Below, piece by piece: positions 17,399-27,046 of a stretch of DNA of 38,723 nt (the first letter of the stretch is position 1; each line of letters opens with the position of its first letter). Under the pieces are notes generated by a model, which did no database searches, was not told the origin of the DNA, and saw only the letters and a program-made list of their open reading frames with translations. Both the position numbers and the translations under genes were made by a program. This stretch comes from an uncultured SAR116 cluster alpha proteobacterium. Its GTDB lineage: Bacteria > Pseudomonadota > Alphaproteobacteria > Puniceispirillales > Marisalimonadaceae. Location: contig CACEFQ010000012.1 of the NCBI GenBank assembly GCA_902558885.1, positions 1-38,723 on the forward strand, written 5' to 3'.

Positions 17399-19147
17399 AT
17401 GAATAATTTACCACAGATTTTCTTTAACAATTCAGAATTATATGAAAATAAAACACTATTTGGTTTTAAAATAAATAGTAATTGGGAACACCTTTCTTGG
17501 AAAGACACAAAAGATTTAGTTCTAAATATAAGTTCTGCTTTACATGAAATAGGTGTTAAAAAAAATGATAAAATATCCATTATTGCTGATAATAGTTATA
17601 AGTGGTGTGCTGTAGATTTGGCTACAATATCATTGGGAGCAATAACTGTTCCTGGTTATACAACAAGTAATGAAGAAGAAATTTCTTATCTCTTATCTCA
17701 TTCAGAAACCTCAATAGTTTTTGTTAATGGAAAACTTTTATCACTAATTTTAAAAATACTACCAAGTTTGAATAAAATTAAACATGTAATTTGTATTGAC
17801 GATACAAATACATCAAAATTCAAAAAATTTAATATAGGTTTTTATACATTTAAAGAGCTTTTAAATCTTGGTTCAAAAAGTGATAAGAAATCTAAAATTA
17901 TAGAACGTTTTGTTTCTAAAATTAATGAAAATGATGTTGTTTCAATTATTTATACATCTGGAACTAGTAATAAGCCTAAAGGTGTAATGTTAACTCATAA
18001 ATCAATTATATCTAATATAGTTGGAGCAAATGAGTTGGTTTCTGAAATCAAAATTAAAGATCATAAATTTTTATCTATCATTCCACTATCACACGCGTAT
18101 GAACACACTGCTGGCTTTTTCTTGCCTATATTTATTGGAGCAGAAATTTATTTTAATGAAAATCGTGATCAAATAGTAAATGATTTATTAAGCGTTAAGC
18201 CAACATTAATGACTGCTGTGCCAAGACTTTATGAAGTTTTATATAAGAAAATAAATAATCAACTATTAACAAAAAGTAAATTTTCTCAAAAACTGTTTGA
18301 AAAAACAATTACATTCGGGACTAAAAAATATAAAAAAATAAAATTAAGTTTTTTAGAAGAAATCCAAAATATAATTTTAGATAAATTAGTAAGAAAAAAC
18401 TTTCAGAAAAAGTTTGGTGGAAATTTGCAAGCTTTTATTTCTGGAGGAGCTGCTTTGAATGGACAAGTTGGTTTGTTTTTTCAATCTCTTGGAATTAACA
18501 TACTACAAGGATACGGACAGACTGAATGTTCGCCACTTATATCGTGTAATCCAATCAATAATATAAAAATAGACACTGTTGGCGTTGTTATAAAGGGGCT
18601 TCAGGTTAAACTTTCTGATGAAAATGAAATTCTCGTAAAGGGAACTTCTTTAATGAAAGGATATTGGAAGGATAAAAAAAATACAGATAAAGTTTTGGTA
18701 AATGGTTGGTTGCATACAGGAGACCTGGGGTCAATTGATAATGATGGATATTTAAAAATTTCTGGAAGAGTAAATGAAATGATTGTTAATTCAGGTGGTG
18801 AAAATATAGCTCCTGTTCCAATTGAAAACCTTCTACTGTCATATGACGAAATTGAGCAAGTAATGATTTATGGTCATAATAGGCCTTTTTTAGTTGCTAT
18901 AATTATTCCAAACGAAAACTTATTCAGCGACAATGAAAATGTTTTAAGAGATAATATTCAAAATATTTTAAATAATGTAAATAAAAATTTATCTCAAACC
19001 AAAAAAATTAGAAAATTTATTTTTTCGAATAAAGTTTTTAGCACTGATAACAGTCAACTAACACCTACACTTAAAATAAGACGGCATGTAATTGCAACAT
19101 TTTATAAAGACGAAATTAATAACTTATACAAGAAGTCCTTCTTTTAA
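17399..19147 (+). CDS. AMP-dependent acyl-CoA synthetase (long-chain fatty-acid-CoA ligase type)
   Basis: Activates a fatty acid to acyl-CoA through an acyl-adenylate. The 582 residues carry the ANL superfamily motifs in order: the P-loop-like IIYTSGTSNKPKGVMLTHKS (about 183-202), IPLSHAYEHTAG, GYGQTECSPLI (A5 motif), GWLHTGDLGSIDNDGYLKISGR (A7/A8), and a C-terminal PTLKIRRH with the catalytic Lys region. SGGAALN...FFQSLGI and the size fit the long-chain (FadD15-like) subgroup, although chain length cannot be read from sequence. It diverges from the hydrolase gene, and a DMT transporter follows 21 bases later. The role may be use of scavenged fatty acids. Confidence 0.9.
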   Translation: MNNLPQIFFNNSELYENKTLFGFKINSNWEHLSWKDTKDLVLNISSALHEIGVKKNDKISIIADNSYKWCAVDLATISLGAITVPGYTTSNEEEISYLLSHSETSIVFVNGKLLSLILKILPSLNKIKHVICIDDTNTSKFKKFNIGFYTFKELLNLGSKSDKKSKIIERFVSKINENDVVSIIYTSGTSNKPKGVMLTHKSIISNIVGANELVSEIKIKDHKFLSIIPLSHAYEHTAGFFLPIFIGAEIYFNENRDQIVNDLLSVKPTLMTAVPRLYEVLYKKINNQLLTKSKFSQKLFEKTITFGTKKYKKIKLSFLEEIQNIILDKLVRKNFQKKFGGNLQAFISGGAALNGQVGLFFQSLGINILQGYGQTECSPLISCNPINNIKIDTVGVVIKGLQVKLSDENEILVKGTSLMKGYWKDKKNTDKVLVNGWLHTGDLGSIDNDGYLKISGRVNEMIVNSGGENIAPVPIENLLLSYDEIEQVMIYGHNRPFLVAIIIPNENLFSDNENVLRDNIQNILNNVNKNLSQTKKIRKFIFSNKVFSTDNSQLTPTLKIRRHVIATFYKDEINNLYKKSFF

Positions 19148-19168
19148 TTTTGCTTAGGTTTCAAAATA

Positions 19169-20128
19169 GTGAGATTTGATTTTTTTAATCCACAAGTAAG
19201 AGATAATCCTTTTTCTTCGGTGATAATGTTAATTTTAGGAGTGATAATTTTATCTTTGCAGGATAGTCTTATCAAACTAATGTCTGGTGAAACAAGTTTT
19301 TGGCAATTGCAATTTATTAGATCAATTGGAAATATAGTTTTACTATTTTTAATAGCTAAATTTACTAACGGTATTCATTTTCTAATTCCAGTTAACTGGA
19401 AGCCTGTATATTTTAGAGCTCTGATAATGACGACTTGTATGTTTTGTTTCTTTGCAGCATCTCCAAAATTAAGTTTTGCACAGATGGCAGCAGGTCTTTA
19501 CACATTTCCAATTTTTGTATCTTTATTAGCAATAGTTTTTCTTAAAGAAAGGATTGGAATTTGGAGAATTTTTGCTTTGATATTAGGAAGTTTAGGAGCT
19601 TTATTGATTTTAGAGCCATGGTCTGAAAATTTTTTGTTATTACAAATATTACCTATAATGGCTGGTTTTTTCTTTGCTTGTAATATTATTCTTATTAGAA
19701 AATATTGTAGAGAAGAATCTGTAATGTCTCTTACATTGGCAGTAGGTGTAATGTTTTTCGTTTCTGCTTCTTTGGGGATATTATTTTTTGAATATTTTTA
19801 TATAGAAAACATTTATAGAGAATCAAGTCCATTTGTTTTTATAGGATGGCCATTGTTAACTTTTATAGTTTTCTCTTTTTGTTTATCATGTTCAATCTTG
19901 AATATTGCAGGCAATATGCTTTTAGCAAAAGCTTATCAAACAGCAGAAAGTAGTTGGTTGGCTCCAATGGATTACTCATATTTAGTTTTTGCAACTATTT
20001 GGGGAAAAATATTTTTTGGAGATTGGCCTAGTTATTCAAATATATTTGGAATGTTTTTAATTGCTTTTTCAGGCATTTTGATTGCTTTTCGAGAACAGAA
20101 AAAAATAAAAAATCAACTAAGAAAATAA
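19169..20128 (+). CDS. EamA/DMT-family transporter
   Basis: A predicted ten-helix inner-membrane transporter with two EamA repeats; the substrate is not predictable from sequence. The 319 residues begin at a GTG, with TAGG upstream as a weak ribosome site. Landmarks are LQDSLIKLMSGETSFWQLQFIRSIG in the first repeat, FAAxxKLSFAQMAAGLYTFPIFVSLLAIVFLKERIG, and LLAKAYQTAESSWLAPMDYSYLVFATIWG in the second. It is close behind the acyl-CoA synthetase. Its last 16 bases overlap the convergent helicase gene. Confidence 0.9.
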   Translation: MRFDFFNPQVRDNPFSSVIMLILGVIILSLQDSLIKLMSGETSFWQLQFIRSIGNIVLLFLIAKFTNGIHFLIPVNWKPVYFRALIMTTCMFCFFAASPKLSFAQMAAGLYTFPIFVSLLAIVFLKERIGIWRIFALILGSLGALLILEPWSENFLLLQILPIMAGFFFACNIILIRKYCREESVMSLTLAVGVMFFVSASLGILFFEYFYIENIYRESSPFVFIGWPLLTFIVFSFCLSCSILNIAGNMLLAKAYQTAESSWLAPMDYSYLVFATIWGKIFFGDWPSYSNIFGMFLIAFSGILIAFREQKKIKNQLRK

Positions 20129-21399
20129 TCTTCAATATTTTTATCGAAAACCACATCAGAAACATTTATCGCTCGAGTTAAAAAAAGACCATCTAAAGAA
20201 GTAACTCTGCTTAATGCTACATAGGTTTGACCAGGAGCAAACGAGCCTTTGTCTAAATCTATTACAGCTTTTTCAAATGTTTGTCCTTGGCTTTTATGTA
20301 TTGTTACAGCCCAAGCTAGCTTGATAGGGTATTGAGTAAAAGTTGCTACAACTTCATGCATAACTTGACCATCTTTAATTAAATAATCAAATTTTTCCCA
20401 AGTATCTTGTGAGATTTTATAGATTTTATTTTTAATTTTTAAATGAATAGCATTTTCTGTTAGCTGAGTAACTATACCTATTGATCCATTAACCCATCTT
20501 TTTGGAGATTTTAAATCATTTTTAATTAGCATCACTTGAGCTCCAACTTTTAGCTCAAGAATTTCGTCAGCAGGTTTTTCTTTGAAGTCACCTGTTTCAG
20601 ATGACTCATAAGAAAATGTTTCACTGTTTATATTTTGAAGGTTAACATTATTTATAGAATCCACTCTTTTATTTGTAGGAGATAATATAATTGTTTCTGA
20701 CGGTATATCTAAACTTTCATCAACGACCCTGTTGTTTAATACAAAAAGATCATTATCATTTATGTACCCAGATCTAATATTGTTGAGTATATTAATAAAA
20801 TCTTTATCTTTTTGTCTAAAGACTTTTGTTAATTCATAGGTTTTAATATCACTTTCCTCAAAGCAATTAGCATTAAAAAAATAATGACCAAGTGGATAAA
20901 AGTTATTAAAAATTTCTCTTTCATTTTCCCTTATTACAGGTGGAAGTTGATAAAGGTCTCCTAAAAGAATAATTTGAATACCGCCAAAGCTTTGGTCACT
21001 ATTTCTATTTAATCTAAGTGATTGATCTATAGCATCGAGCACATCACATCTTATCATAGAGCATTCATCAATTAAAATAGTATCAATTTTGCTTATTACT
21101 TTACTTCGTAATCTTTTAATTTTTTCATTTATTAAAATTCTTGGTGGAAATAGAAAAAAAGAATGAATGGTTTTTCCTTTTGCTTTTATTGCAGATATTC
21201 CCGTTGAGGCTAATATTACAAAATTCTTTTTTGAATTTATCCTAAAATATTCTAGTAAGGTAGTCTTTCCTGTGCCAGCTTTCCCAGTGATAAAAATATT
21301 TTGCTTAGAATATTCCATTTGATTAAAAATTTCTTTAAATTCAGAATCAAATTCAATTTTTTCAGGTATATCACTGTAATTATTTATTTTATTTTCCAT
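20113..21399 (-). CDS. PIF1-family ATP-dependent DNA helicase
   Basis: Superfamily 1B, 5'-3' helicase related to PIF1/RecD. The 428 residues (ATG at 21399; a TTG two codons earlier is possible) contain Walker A ITGKAGTGKTTLLEYF, motif Ia ASTGISAIKAKGKTIHSFF, Walker B ILIDECSMIRCDVLDAID, motif III GDLYQLPPV, and the C-terminal VTIHKSQGQTFEKAVID...QTYVALSRVTSLDGL. The IHSFF and ALSRVTSLDGL segments point to PIF1 rather than RecD. It starts within the 3' end of gntK (11-base overlap), so it appears to be transcribed with gnd and gntK even though the functions look unrelated. Possible roles are G-quadruplex unwinding or replication restart; this is inference. Confidence 0.92.
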   Translation of the reverse strand: MENKINNYSDIPEKIEFDSEFKEIFNQMEYSKQNIFITGKAGTGKTTLLEYFRINSKKNFVILASTGISAIKAKGKTIHSFFLFPPRILINEKIKRLRSKVISKIDTILIDECSMIRCDVLDAIDQSLRLNRNSDQSFGGIQIILLGDLYQLPPVIRENEREIFNNFYPLGHYFFNANCFEESDIKTYELTKVFRQKDKDFINILNNIRSGYINDNDLFVLNNRVVDESLDIPSETIILSPTNKRVDSINNVNLQNINSETFSYESSETGDFKEKPADEILELKVGAQVMLIKNDLKSPKRWVNGSIGIVTQLTENAIHLKIKNKIYKISQDTWEKFDYLIKDGQVMHEVVATFTQYPIKLAWAVTIHKSQGQTFEKAVIDLDKGSFAPGQTYVALSRVTSLDGLFLTRAINVSDVVFDKNIEDYFLS

Positions 21400-21898
21400 A
21401 ATCAAATTTATTTTTAATAATAGAAATTAAATGTGATGTCGTTTCTTCTGGTGTAAGAGTTTCTTCTAATGTTATGCAGACATCTGGTTCTTCCAAAATA
21501 GCAAATTGACTATCAACTAAACTGTCAGGCATGAAATGATCTTTTCTATTTTTTATCCTTGTCTTTGCAGTGTTTTTAGTAATTTTTAAATAAACTAAAT
21601 AATCTTCTTTAACGTTTAATATTGATCTATATTTTTCTTTTAGAGCAGAGCATGCAACAACTAAATTTTGAAAACTTTTTCTTTTATCAATTTCTTCTTT
21701 GATTTTGATAAGCCAATCATACCTGTCGTCGTCATTAAGTGGAATTCCCGCACTCATCTTATCTATATTATTTTTACTATGGTAATCATCTGCTTCAATA
21801 AGAAATGCATTTATTTTTTTTGATAACAACTTTGCAATCGTTGTTTTCCCAGAACCAGCGACACCCATAATAATTATAGTAACAAATTTTTCGCTCAT
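21389..21898 (-). CDS. gntK: gluconokinase
   Basis: Phosphorylates gluconate to 6-phosphogluconate. The 169-residue P-loop kinase has Walker A MGVAGSGKTTIAKLL and the gluconokinase signature EADDYHSKNNIDKMSAGIPLNDDDRYDWL, followed by VACSALKEKYRSIL and a lid with NRKDHFMPDSLVDSQFAILEEP. Its ATG overlaps the stop of gnd by 4 bases, so kinase and dehydrogenase form a coupled pair that would feed gluconate directly into the oxidative pentose phosphate route. No gluconate-specific transporter was recognised nearby, though the DMT protein at 23346 precedes the pair. Confidence 0.93.
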   Translation of the reverse strand: MSEKFVTIIIMGVAGSGKTTIAKLLSKKINAFLIEADDYHSKNNIDKMSAGIPLNDDDRYDWLIKIKEEIDKRKSFQNLVVACSALKEKYRSILNVKEDYLVYLKITKNTAKTRIKNRKDHFMPDSLVDSQFAILEEPDVCITLEETLTPEETTSHLISIIKNKFDYGK

Positions 21899-23274
21899 AA
21901 TTTAGTCCAATAAGGATTTATCTTATTTTTTCCTTTTTTGTCTTTAATTGGATGAAGGCCAAAAAAACTTCTTTGTAACTGTATTATTTCACCAATTTTA
22001 TGATTTGAAAACATTTGGTCATAATATGCCAGATTAGAAGATAAAACAGGGCAAGTTATCCCCATGTTTATTGCACTTGAATTGAATTCTCTAATTGATT
22101 TTAATTGATCTGGACAATTTCTTTTAATTAAATCATATAAATATTGTGCATCAATTTTTTTTCGTATGATGAATTCTTTTGAGATAATATCTAGGTACCT
22201 ACCTTGTAAAATACATCCAGCACTCCATGCTTTAAAGATATCTTCGATTTTAAAATCAAAAAAATCCCATTTATTAGATTCATTTATAAGATTTAGACCT
22301 TGGTATATAGAGCATGCAAAATTAAAAAAAATTATTTGTTCAATAGAGATTTCATTATATTTATCTTTTGGTTTATATCTTTTATTATTAAAATTTTGTT
22401 CAAAATTATATTTAAAATTTTTTGAGTTTGATCTTGCAGATACAGCCTCGTAAATTGATGGGATTCCAACTCCTAAGTCTAGTGCAGCTTTTATAGACCA
22501 AACACCTGTTCCATTTTGTCCAATTACAGGGTCAACCTCATCTATAAAATATTGATCATTTTCATTTTTAGCATTTATTATCTCAGAAGTTATTCTTAAC
22601 AGAAATGAAGAAGAGTTAGTTTTAAGTATATCTTTAAATTTTTTTGCTATTTCATCATTATTTAGATTATAAACTTTATCTAAGATATTACTTATCTCAG
22701 CTATTCCTTCCATAAGTGCATATTCAATTCCATTATGGACTAATTTTACAAAATGTCCTGAGCCAGCGCTGCCAAAAAAACAACAAGCACTTTGATTATG
22801 ATTTTTTGCTGCAATATCCTCAAATATGTGTTTTGTTTTGTTCCACGCTTTTTTTGAGCCTCCAACCATTATTGCAGGACCGTTTTTAGCTCCTCTAGGC
22901 CCACCTGAAACTCCAACCCCTAAAAAGTTTATCTTATGACTATTTAACAGAGTATTTCTTTCTATAGACTTCGAATAAAGTGAATTTCCAAGGTCAGCGA
23001 CAATATCTTCAGGTTCTAAAAAATTAGTTAATTCATTAATTACCACATCTACTTTATTAGCTGGTAAGCTGAGCATAATTATTCTAGGCGAAATAACCTT
23101 GTTTAAGAGTTCATTAAAAGATTCTGTTAGAAATAAATCTTTAACTTTATTTTTTTTGAGGTAATTATTTATTGCTGAATTTTCTTCATATGCATAAACT
23201 TTATATTTTTTTGATATAATATTCTTGGCTAAATTTAATCCCATTGAGCCAAGTCCAATTATTCCAATATTCAT
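21895..23274 (-). CDS. gnd: 6-phosphogluconate dehydrogenase, decarboxylating
   Basis: Oxidatively decarboxylates 6-phosphogluconate to ribulose 5-phosphate with NAD(P)+. The 459 residues match the long (E. coli-like) form. Motifs are IGIIGLGSMGLNLAKNI (N-terminal Rossmann), GVGVSGGPRGAKNGPAIMVGG (substrate loop), GSGHFVKLVHNGIEYALMEGIAE with the catalytic Lys, and GQNGTGVWSIKAALDLGVGIPSIYEAVSAR in the helical domain. The last residues (GLHPIKDKKG...NPYWTKL) keep the position of the usual FGxHxYxR tail, but the sequence has drifted. It is the first gene of a three-gene leftward run with gntK and the PIF1 helicase; zwf and pgl are not in the window. Confidence 0.94.
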   Translation of the reverse strand: MNIGIIGLGSMGLNLAKNIISKKYKVYAYEENSAINNYLKKNKVKDLFLTESFNELLNKVISPRIIMLSLPANKVDVVINELTNFLEPEDIVADLGNSLYSKSIERNTLLNSHKINFLGVGVSGGPRGAKNGPAIMVGGSKKAWNKTKHIFEDIAAKNHNQSACCFFGSAGSGHFVKLVHNGIEYALMEGIAEISNILDKVYNLNNDEIAKKFKDILKTNSSSFLLRITSEIINAKNENDQYFIDEVDPVIGQNGTGVWSIKAALDLGVGIPSIYEAVSARSNSKNFKYNFEQNFNNKRYKPKDKYNEISIEQIIFFNFACSIYQGLNLINESNKWDFFDFKIEDIFKAWSAGCILQGRYLDIISKEFIIRKKIDAQYLYDLIKRNCPDQLKSIREFNSSAINMGITCPVLSSNLAYYDQMFSNHKIGEIIQLQRSFFGLHPIKDKKGKNKINPYWTKL

Positions 23275-23345
23275 AAGACGATTTACCTTTTTGATGTGAA
23301 TAGTATTTTTATATCAAGTTGAAATATTTTTTTCTATCAGATTGA

Positions 23346-24296
23346 TTAATTTCTATTAAATTTAAAAAAATTAGAAATTGAAGAATAAAAAATTTCTAAT
23401 ATTACAAATCCAGTTATTACAAAAATTGCAATTAATTGATTAAGAGTAATTTCGTCTTCAAGAATAAAAAATGCTAATCCTAAAGCAATTACAGGTTTCA
23501 AGAAAAACAAATAATTTCCTTTTGCTACGTCAGGAACTTTAGATAGCCCCCACAACCAAAGTATGAATGCTATACAAGTATTCCAGACTCCAAGAGTTAT
23601 TATGGACATATACTCAACATATGTTCTATCAAAAAGATCAAATGGATTTACCCATATATTCCAAATAATACCTATGGATGGATATAAAGCTACAAAGCCT
23701 AGTACAAAAGTGTATGTGGTCATCCTTACAGGTCCATATAATTGGACATATGGTTTAACCATAACAAGATAAATTGCTCCAACTAAAGCACATCCAATAG
23801 ATAAATAAATACCCAAGATACTATCCCCAGTCCCACTGAGTTGTTCTAAGTAGCCGTCAGTAAGTAAAAAAACACATCCTAGAAAGGCACCAATTCCACT
23901 TATAATTTTTGGGGGTGTTATTTTAGTTCCCTCAATTATACGAGCAACAAAAACGACTCCTATTGGCATTATTGTAACCATAGTAGCAACTTGTACAACA
24001 GAAGCAAAATCTAAGGCCCAGTGAAATAAAAATTGTCCAAACGCCATGCCAAAAACTGAAAGAATAACAATGGGGTAGGGGTCTTTTTTAAGTGGAATTA
24101 TTAAGTTTCTGGATGATGGGTTGATTAAGCACAATATCAATAAGGCAAAGCCACCTAAGCCAAATCTCCAAACAGACACCTCCACACCTGAAATACCTGA
24201 GAGTTTAACAAAAAATTCAGAACTAGCATGTCCAAACACACCTAAAAGCGCAGAAAAATAAGCTAATATAATCAAAGTTTTTTTATCTTGATTCAT
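23346..24296 (-). CDS. EamA/DMT-family transporter
   Basis: 316 residues with about ten hydrophobic segments arranged as two EamA repeats. The first includes HASSEFFVKLSGISGVEVSVWRFGLGGFALLIL and FHWALDFASVVQVATMVTIMPIGVVFVARIIEG; the second includes VGAIYLVMVKPYVQLYGPVRMTTYTFVLG and NTCIAFILWLWGLSKVPDVAKGNYLFFLKPVIALGLAFFILEDEIT. It is only distantly similar to the other two DMT proteins in this window. Its ATG is at 24296, 29 bases after the end of the molybdenum hydroxylase genes on the same strand, so it may be the last gene of that unit; it is followed by a 71-base gap before gnd. Exporter or importer role unknown. Confidence 0.9.
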   Translation of the reverse strand: MNQDKKTLIILAYFSALLGVFGHASSEFFVKLSGISGVEVSVWRFGLGGFALLILCLINPSSRNLIIPLKKDPYPIVILSVFGMAFGQFLFHWALDFASVVQVATMVTIMPIGVVFVARIIEGTKITPPKIISGIGAFLGCVFLLTDGYLEQLSGTGDSILGIYLSIGCALVGAIYLVMVKPYVQLYGPVRMTTYTFVLGFVALYPSIGIIWNIWVNPFDLFDRTYVEYMSIITLGVWNTCIAFILWLWGLSKVPDVAKGNYLFFLKPVIALGLAFFILEDEITLNQLIAIFVITGFVILEIFYSSISNFFKFNRN

Positions 24297-24325
24297 AGAT
24301 CTAAATAATAAAACTACTTTTACAA

Positions 24326-26563
24326 TTAATTACCTTCAATAATCTTCAAAACTTTAGGTGGCGACATCGGAAGACTGTACGAACGTTTTCCGATTGCTTG
24401 ATAAACTGCGTTTGATATAGCTGCCAAAGGTGGTACTAAGGGTACTTCACCTACACCTCTTACCCCTTGCGGATGTTTTGGGTTCGGAATTTCGATTAAT
24501 ACAGTGTCTAACATTGGTAAATCTGAACATACAGGCATTCTATAATCCAAAAATCCAGTATTATCCAAATGACCATCTTTATTGTAGATATATTCTTCGC
24601 TTAAAGCCCAGCCAATACCTTGAACACAACCACCATGAAGCTGACCTTCCACATAATCAGGATGAATGGCTTTACCAACGTCTTGTATAGATGTGTATCT
24701 TTTTACCCTTACTATACCAAGATCCATATCTACTTCAACGTCACAAATATGAGTTGCAAAGCCACCTTCAGCACCTTCAGTGTTTACCTGGTATCCAGCT
24801 CCAATTGGACCACCGGTCGCGGTGGCTTTTTCTGCTAATTCAGCCAATGTAAGTGGAGCGAATTTTCCTGCATTATCACCGGCAGGTCTAGCTTCACCAT
24901 TTTCCCACTCAATTGCTTCTTCGTCAATACCCCAAATTTTAGCTGCTCTTTGTTTTAATTGTTTAATTACTATTTTAGCAGATTCAGTTACAACCATTGC
25001 AGAAGCAAATAATACTCTACTTCCACCAGTAAGGTTGCTGTATCCAATTGTTGCTGTGTCACCAATTAAAACCGACACTTTATCATGATGAATACCTAAT
25101 AACTCAGCAGTTATATTGGCTATAGATGCTCTGGAACCTCCAATATCCGGATGTCCCGTTGTTACAACTACATTCCCGTCTTCAGTTATGTTTAACTGTG
25201 CGCTTGATTCTCCGCCAGCATTAAACCAAAAACCACTAGCTACGCCTCGACCTTGATGCTTGCCTAAAGGAGCTTTATAATGAGGATGGTTTATTGCTGC
25301 TTCAACTGTTTCCAAGTATCCCATTTTGGGATAAGTAGGGCCATGGACTGCTTGGGTTCCTTCTTTTGCAGCATTAATTTTTCTTAACTCCAAAGGACAC
25401 ATGTTAAGTTTTTCAGCAATTTCATCTAAAACACATTCGACTCCATATGCACCAATAGGAGCTCCAGGAGCTCTGTATGCAGCAACTTTACATCTGTTAG
25501 ATACAACATCATAACCAAAAGTATGGGCATTAGGAATATCATATGGTGCAAGAGAGCATCCTACTGCACCTCTAATAGGTGAACCGGGAAAAGCTCCTGC
25601 TTGTAAATAATATGTTCCTTGTGCTGCAACAATTTTTCCATCTTTAGTAACACCAATTTTTATTTTACTTTTAGATCCAGATGTAGGCCCGGAAGCTCTC
25701 ATTGTATCTTCTCTGTTCATTACTATTTTAACTGGACGACCTGTTTTTTGTGACAAGATAGTAGCTAATGGCTCTAAATAAACAATAGTTTTTCCTCCAA
25801 ATCCTCCACCAATTTCAGCCGGTATTGCTCTGATGTTACTCTGTGGTATACCAGTTAAATATGAGGTCATAGCTCTTACCATAAATTGACCCTGGCTTGA
25901 GCTCCATATAGTAGCTCTACCATCTGCTGTAACACTTACTAAACATGAATGTGTTTCTAAGTAACCTTGATGAACTGCTTCGGTTTTAAATTCTCTTTCT
26001 ATGATGACATCAGCCTCTGAAAAACCTTTATCTATATCACCTTTTTTATGCTCAAGAGTGCCAGCTATATTAGAGGGCTTTCCTTCAAATTGAATGTGAT
26101 TATGTAGAATAGGGGCGTCAGATTTTATTGCGTCGTCAATTTCAATGGCCCATGGTAAAACTTCGTACTCTACCTCTATTAATTCACATGCTTTTTCTGC
26201 TATTTCTTCAGTTGTTGCTGCAACTGCTGCAAGTGGATGGCCATGAAAAAGAACTTTGTCTCTAGCCATAACGTTTCTACACATCCATCTCATATCTTGG
26301 ATGCCAAGTATAACTGGCGTATCAATAGGAAAGTCGACGACATCTTTTGATGTGATTACTGCCTTAACCCCCTCTAATTCCTCAGCCTTTTTTGTATTAA
26401 TAGATAAAATTCTAGCATGTGGATGAGGGCTTCTTAATACATGACCCCAAATCATACCTGGCATTGTTGTGTCTGATGAATATTGAGCTCGACCAGTTAC
26501 CTTGTCTGCGCCATCTGGTCTAATAGTGTTTTTACCAATCCATTTGTTACTAATTTCATTCAT
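24326..26563 (-). CDS. molybdenum hydroxylase, large (molybdopterin-binding) subunit, xanthine dehydrogenase family
   Basis: Catalytic subunit that hydroxylates a substrate, probably an N-heterocycle or aldehyde, with water as oxygen donor. The 745 residues comprise an N-terminal Ald_Xan_dh domain (DKVTGRAQYSSDTTMPGMIWGHVLRSPHPHARI) and cofactor-binding regions: EIGGGFGGK, an active-site loop AYRAPGAPIGAYGVE, TGHPDIGGSR, and TGGSRV. The C-terminal GVRGVGEVPLVPP has the conserved catalytic Glu in GVGE. The active-site loop lacks the Cys of form I CO dehydrogenase (AYRCSFR), so a CO-oxidising enzyme is not supported. It overlaps the small-subunit stop by one base (TAATG). Local base composition is less AT-rich, as in other Gly/Ala-rich conserved genes here. 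The substrate cannot be named. Confidence 0.9.
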   Translation of the reverse strand: MNEISNKWIGKNTIRPDGADKVTGRAQYSSDTTMPGMIWGHVLRSPHPHARILSINTKKAEELEGVKAVITSKDVVDFPIDTPVILGIQDMRWMCRNVMARDKVLFHGHPLAAVAATTEEIAEKACELIEVEYEVLPWAIEIDDAIKSDAPILHNHIQFEGKPSNIAGTLEHKKGDIDKGFSEADVIIEREFKTEAVHQGYLETHSCLVSVTADGRATIWSSSQGQFMVRAMTSYLTGIPQSNIRAIPAEIGGGFGGKTIVYLEPLATILSQKTGRPVKIVMNREDTMRASGPTSGSKSKIKIGVTKDGKIVAAQGTYYLQAGAFPGSPIRGAVGCSLAPYDIPNAHTFGYDVVSNRCKVAAYRAPGAPIGAYGVECVLDEIAEKLNMCPLELRKINAAKEGTQAVHGPTYPKMGYLETVEAAINHPHYKAPLGKHQGRGVASGFWFNAGGESSAQLNITEDGNVVVTTGHPDIGGSRASIANITAELLGIHHDKVSVLIGDTATIGYSNLTGGSRVLFASAMVVTESAKIVIKQLKQRAAKIWGIDEEAIEWENGEARPAGDNAGKFAPLTLAELAEKATATGGPIGAGYQVNTEGAEGGFATHICDVEVDMDLGIVRVKRYTSIQDVGKAIHPDYVEGQLHGGCVQGIGWALSEEYIYNKDGHLDNTGFLDYRMPVCSDLPMLDTVLIEIPNPKHPQGVRGVGEVPLVPPLAAISNAVYQAIGKRSYSLPMSPPKVLKIIEGN

Positions 26564-27042
26564 TATGCACTCTCCTTCATTTCATCAGCGACTTCTAATA
26601 CAGCTTTAACAATCTTGTCATATCCGGTACATCTACATAAATTGCCAGCTAGCCAATATCGTACTTCAGTTTCTGTTGGTGAAGGGTTATGGTCTAATAA
26701 TGCTTTAGAAGCCATTAAAAAACCAGGTGTGCAAATACCACATTGAAGTGCAGCTTTTTCAAGAAATTTTTGTTGTAAGGCATGTAATTTACCACCTTCA
26801 GACATTCCTTCTATCGTTTCAATGCTGCTTCCTTCAGCTTCTGCGGCTAACATTAGGCAAGAACATACAAGTTCGCCATCTAATATAATGCTACATGAGC
26901 CACAATCACCTGAACCGCAGCTTTCTTTAGAGCCAGTTAGGTTTAATTGGTTTCTTAAAACATTTAACATAGTATCATGTGGTTCACATAAATACTCAAC
27001 GTTTTCATTATTAATTTTTGTTGAAATTTGAATTTTTGCCAT
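26563..27042 (-). CDS. molybdenum hydroxylase, small [2Fe-2S] subunit
   Basis: Electron-transfer subunit passing electrons from the molybdenum site to FAD. The 159 residues contain two iron-sulfur domains. The plant-ferredoxin-like N-terminal cluster uses SCGSGDCGSC and a later Cys in LVCSCL. The helical C-terminal cluster uses LQCGICTPGFL and GNLCRCTGYDKI. All eight expected cysteines are in their family contexts. GAGGA about 9 bases before the ATG serves as ribosome site. It sits 4 bases after the medium subunit and overlaps the large subunit, giving the medium-small-large order also used by cox-type operons. Confidence 0.94.
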   Translation of the reverse strand: MAKIQISTKINNENVEYLCEPHDTMLNVLRNQLNLTGSKESCGSGDCGSCSIILDGELVCSCLMLAAEAEGSSIETIEGMSEGGKLHALQQKFLEKAALQCGICTPGFLMASKALLDHNPSPTETEVRYWLAGNLCRCTGYDKIVKAVLEVADEMKESA

Positions 27043-27046
27043 TTCC

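Noticed and set aside
24430-25088. Open frames on the strand opposite the molybdenum hydroxylase large subunit
   Set aside because: They lack ribosome sites and family features and lie wholly within a well-supported gene; they are antisense shadows.
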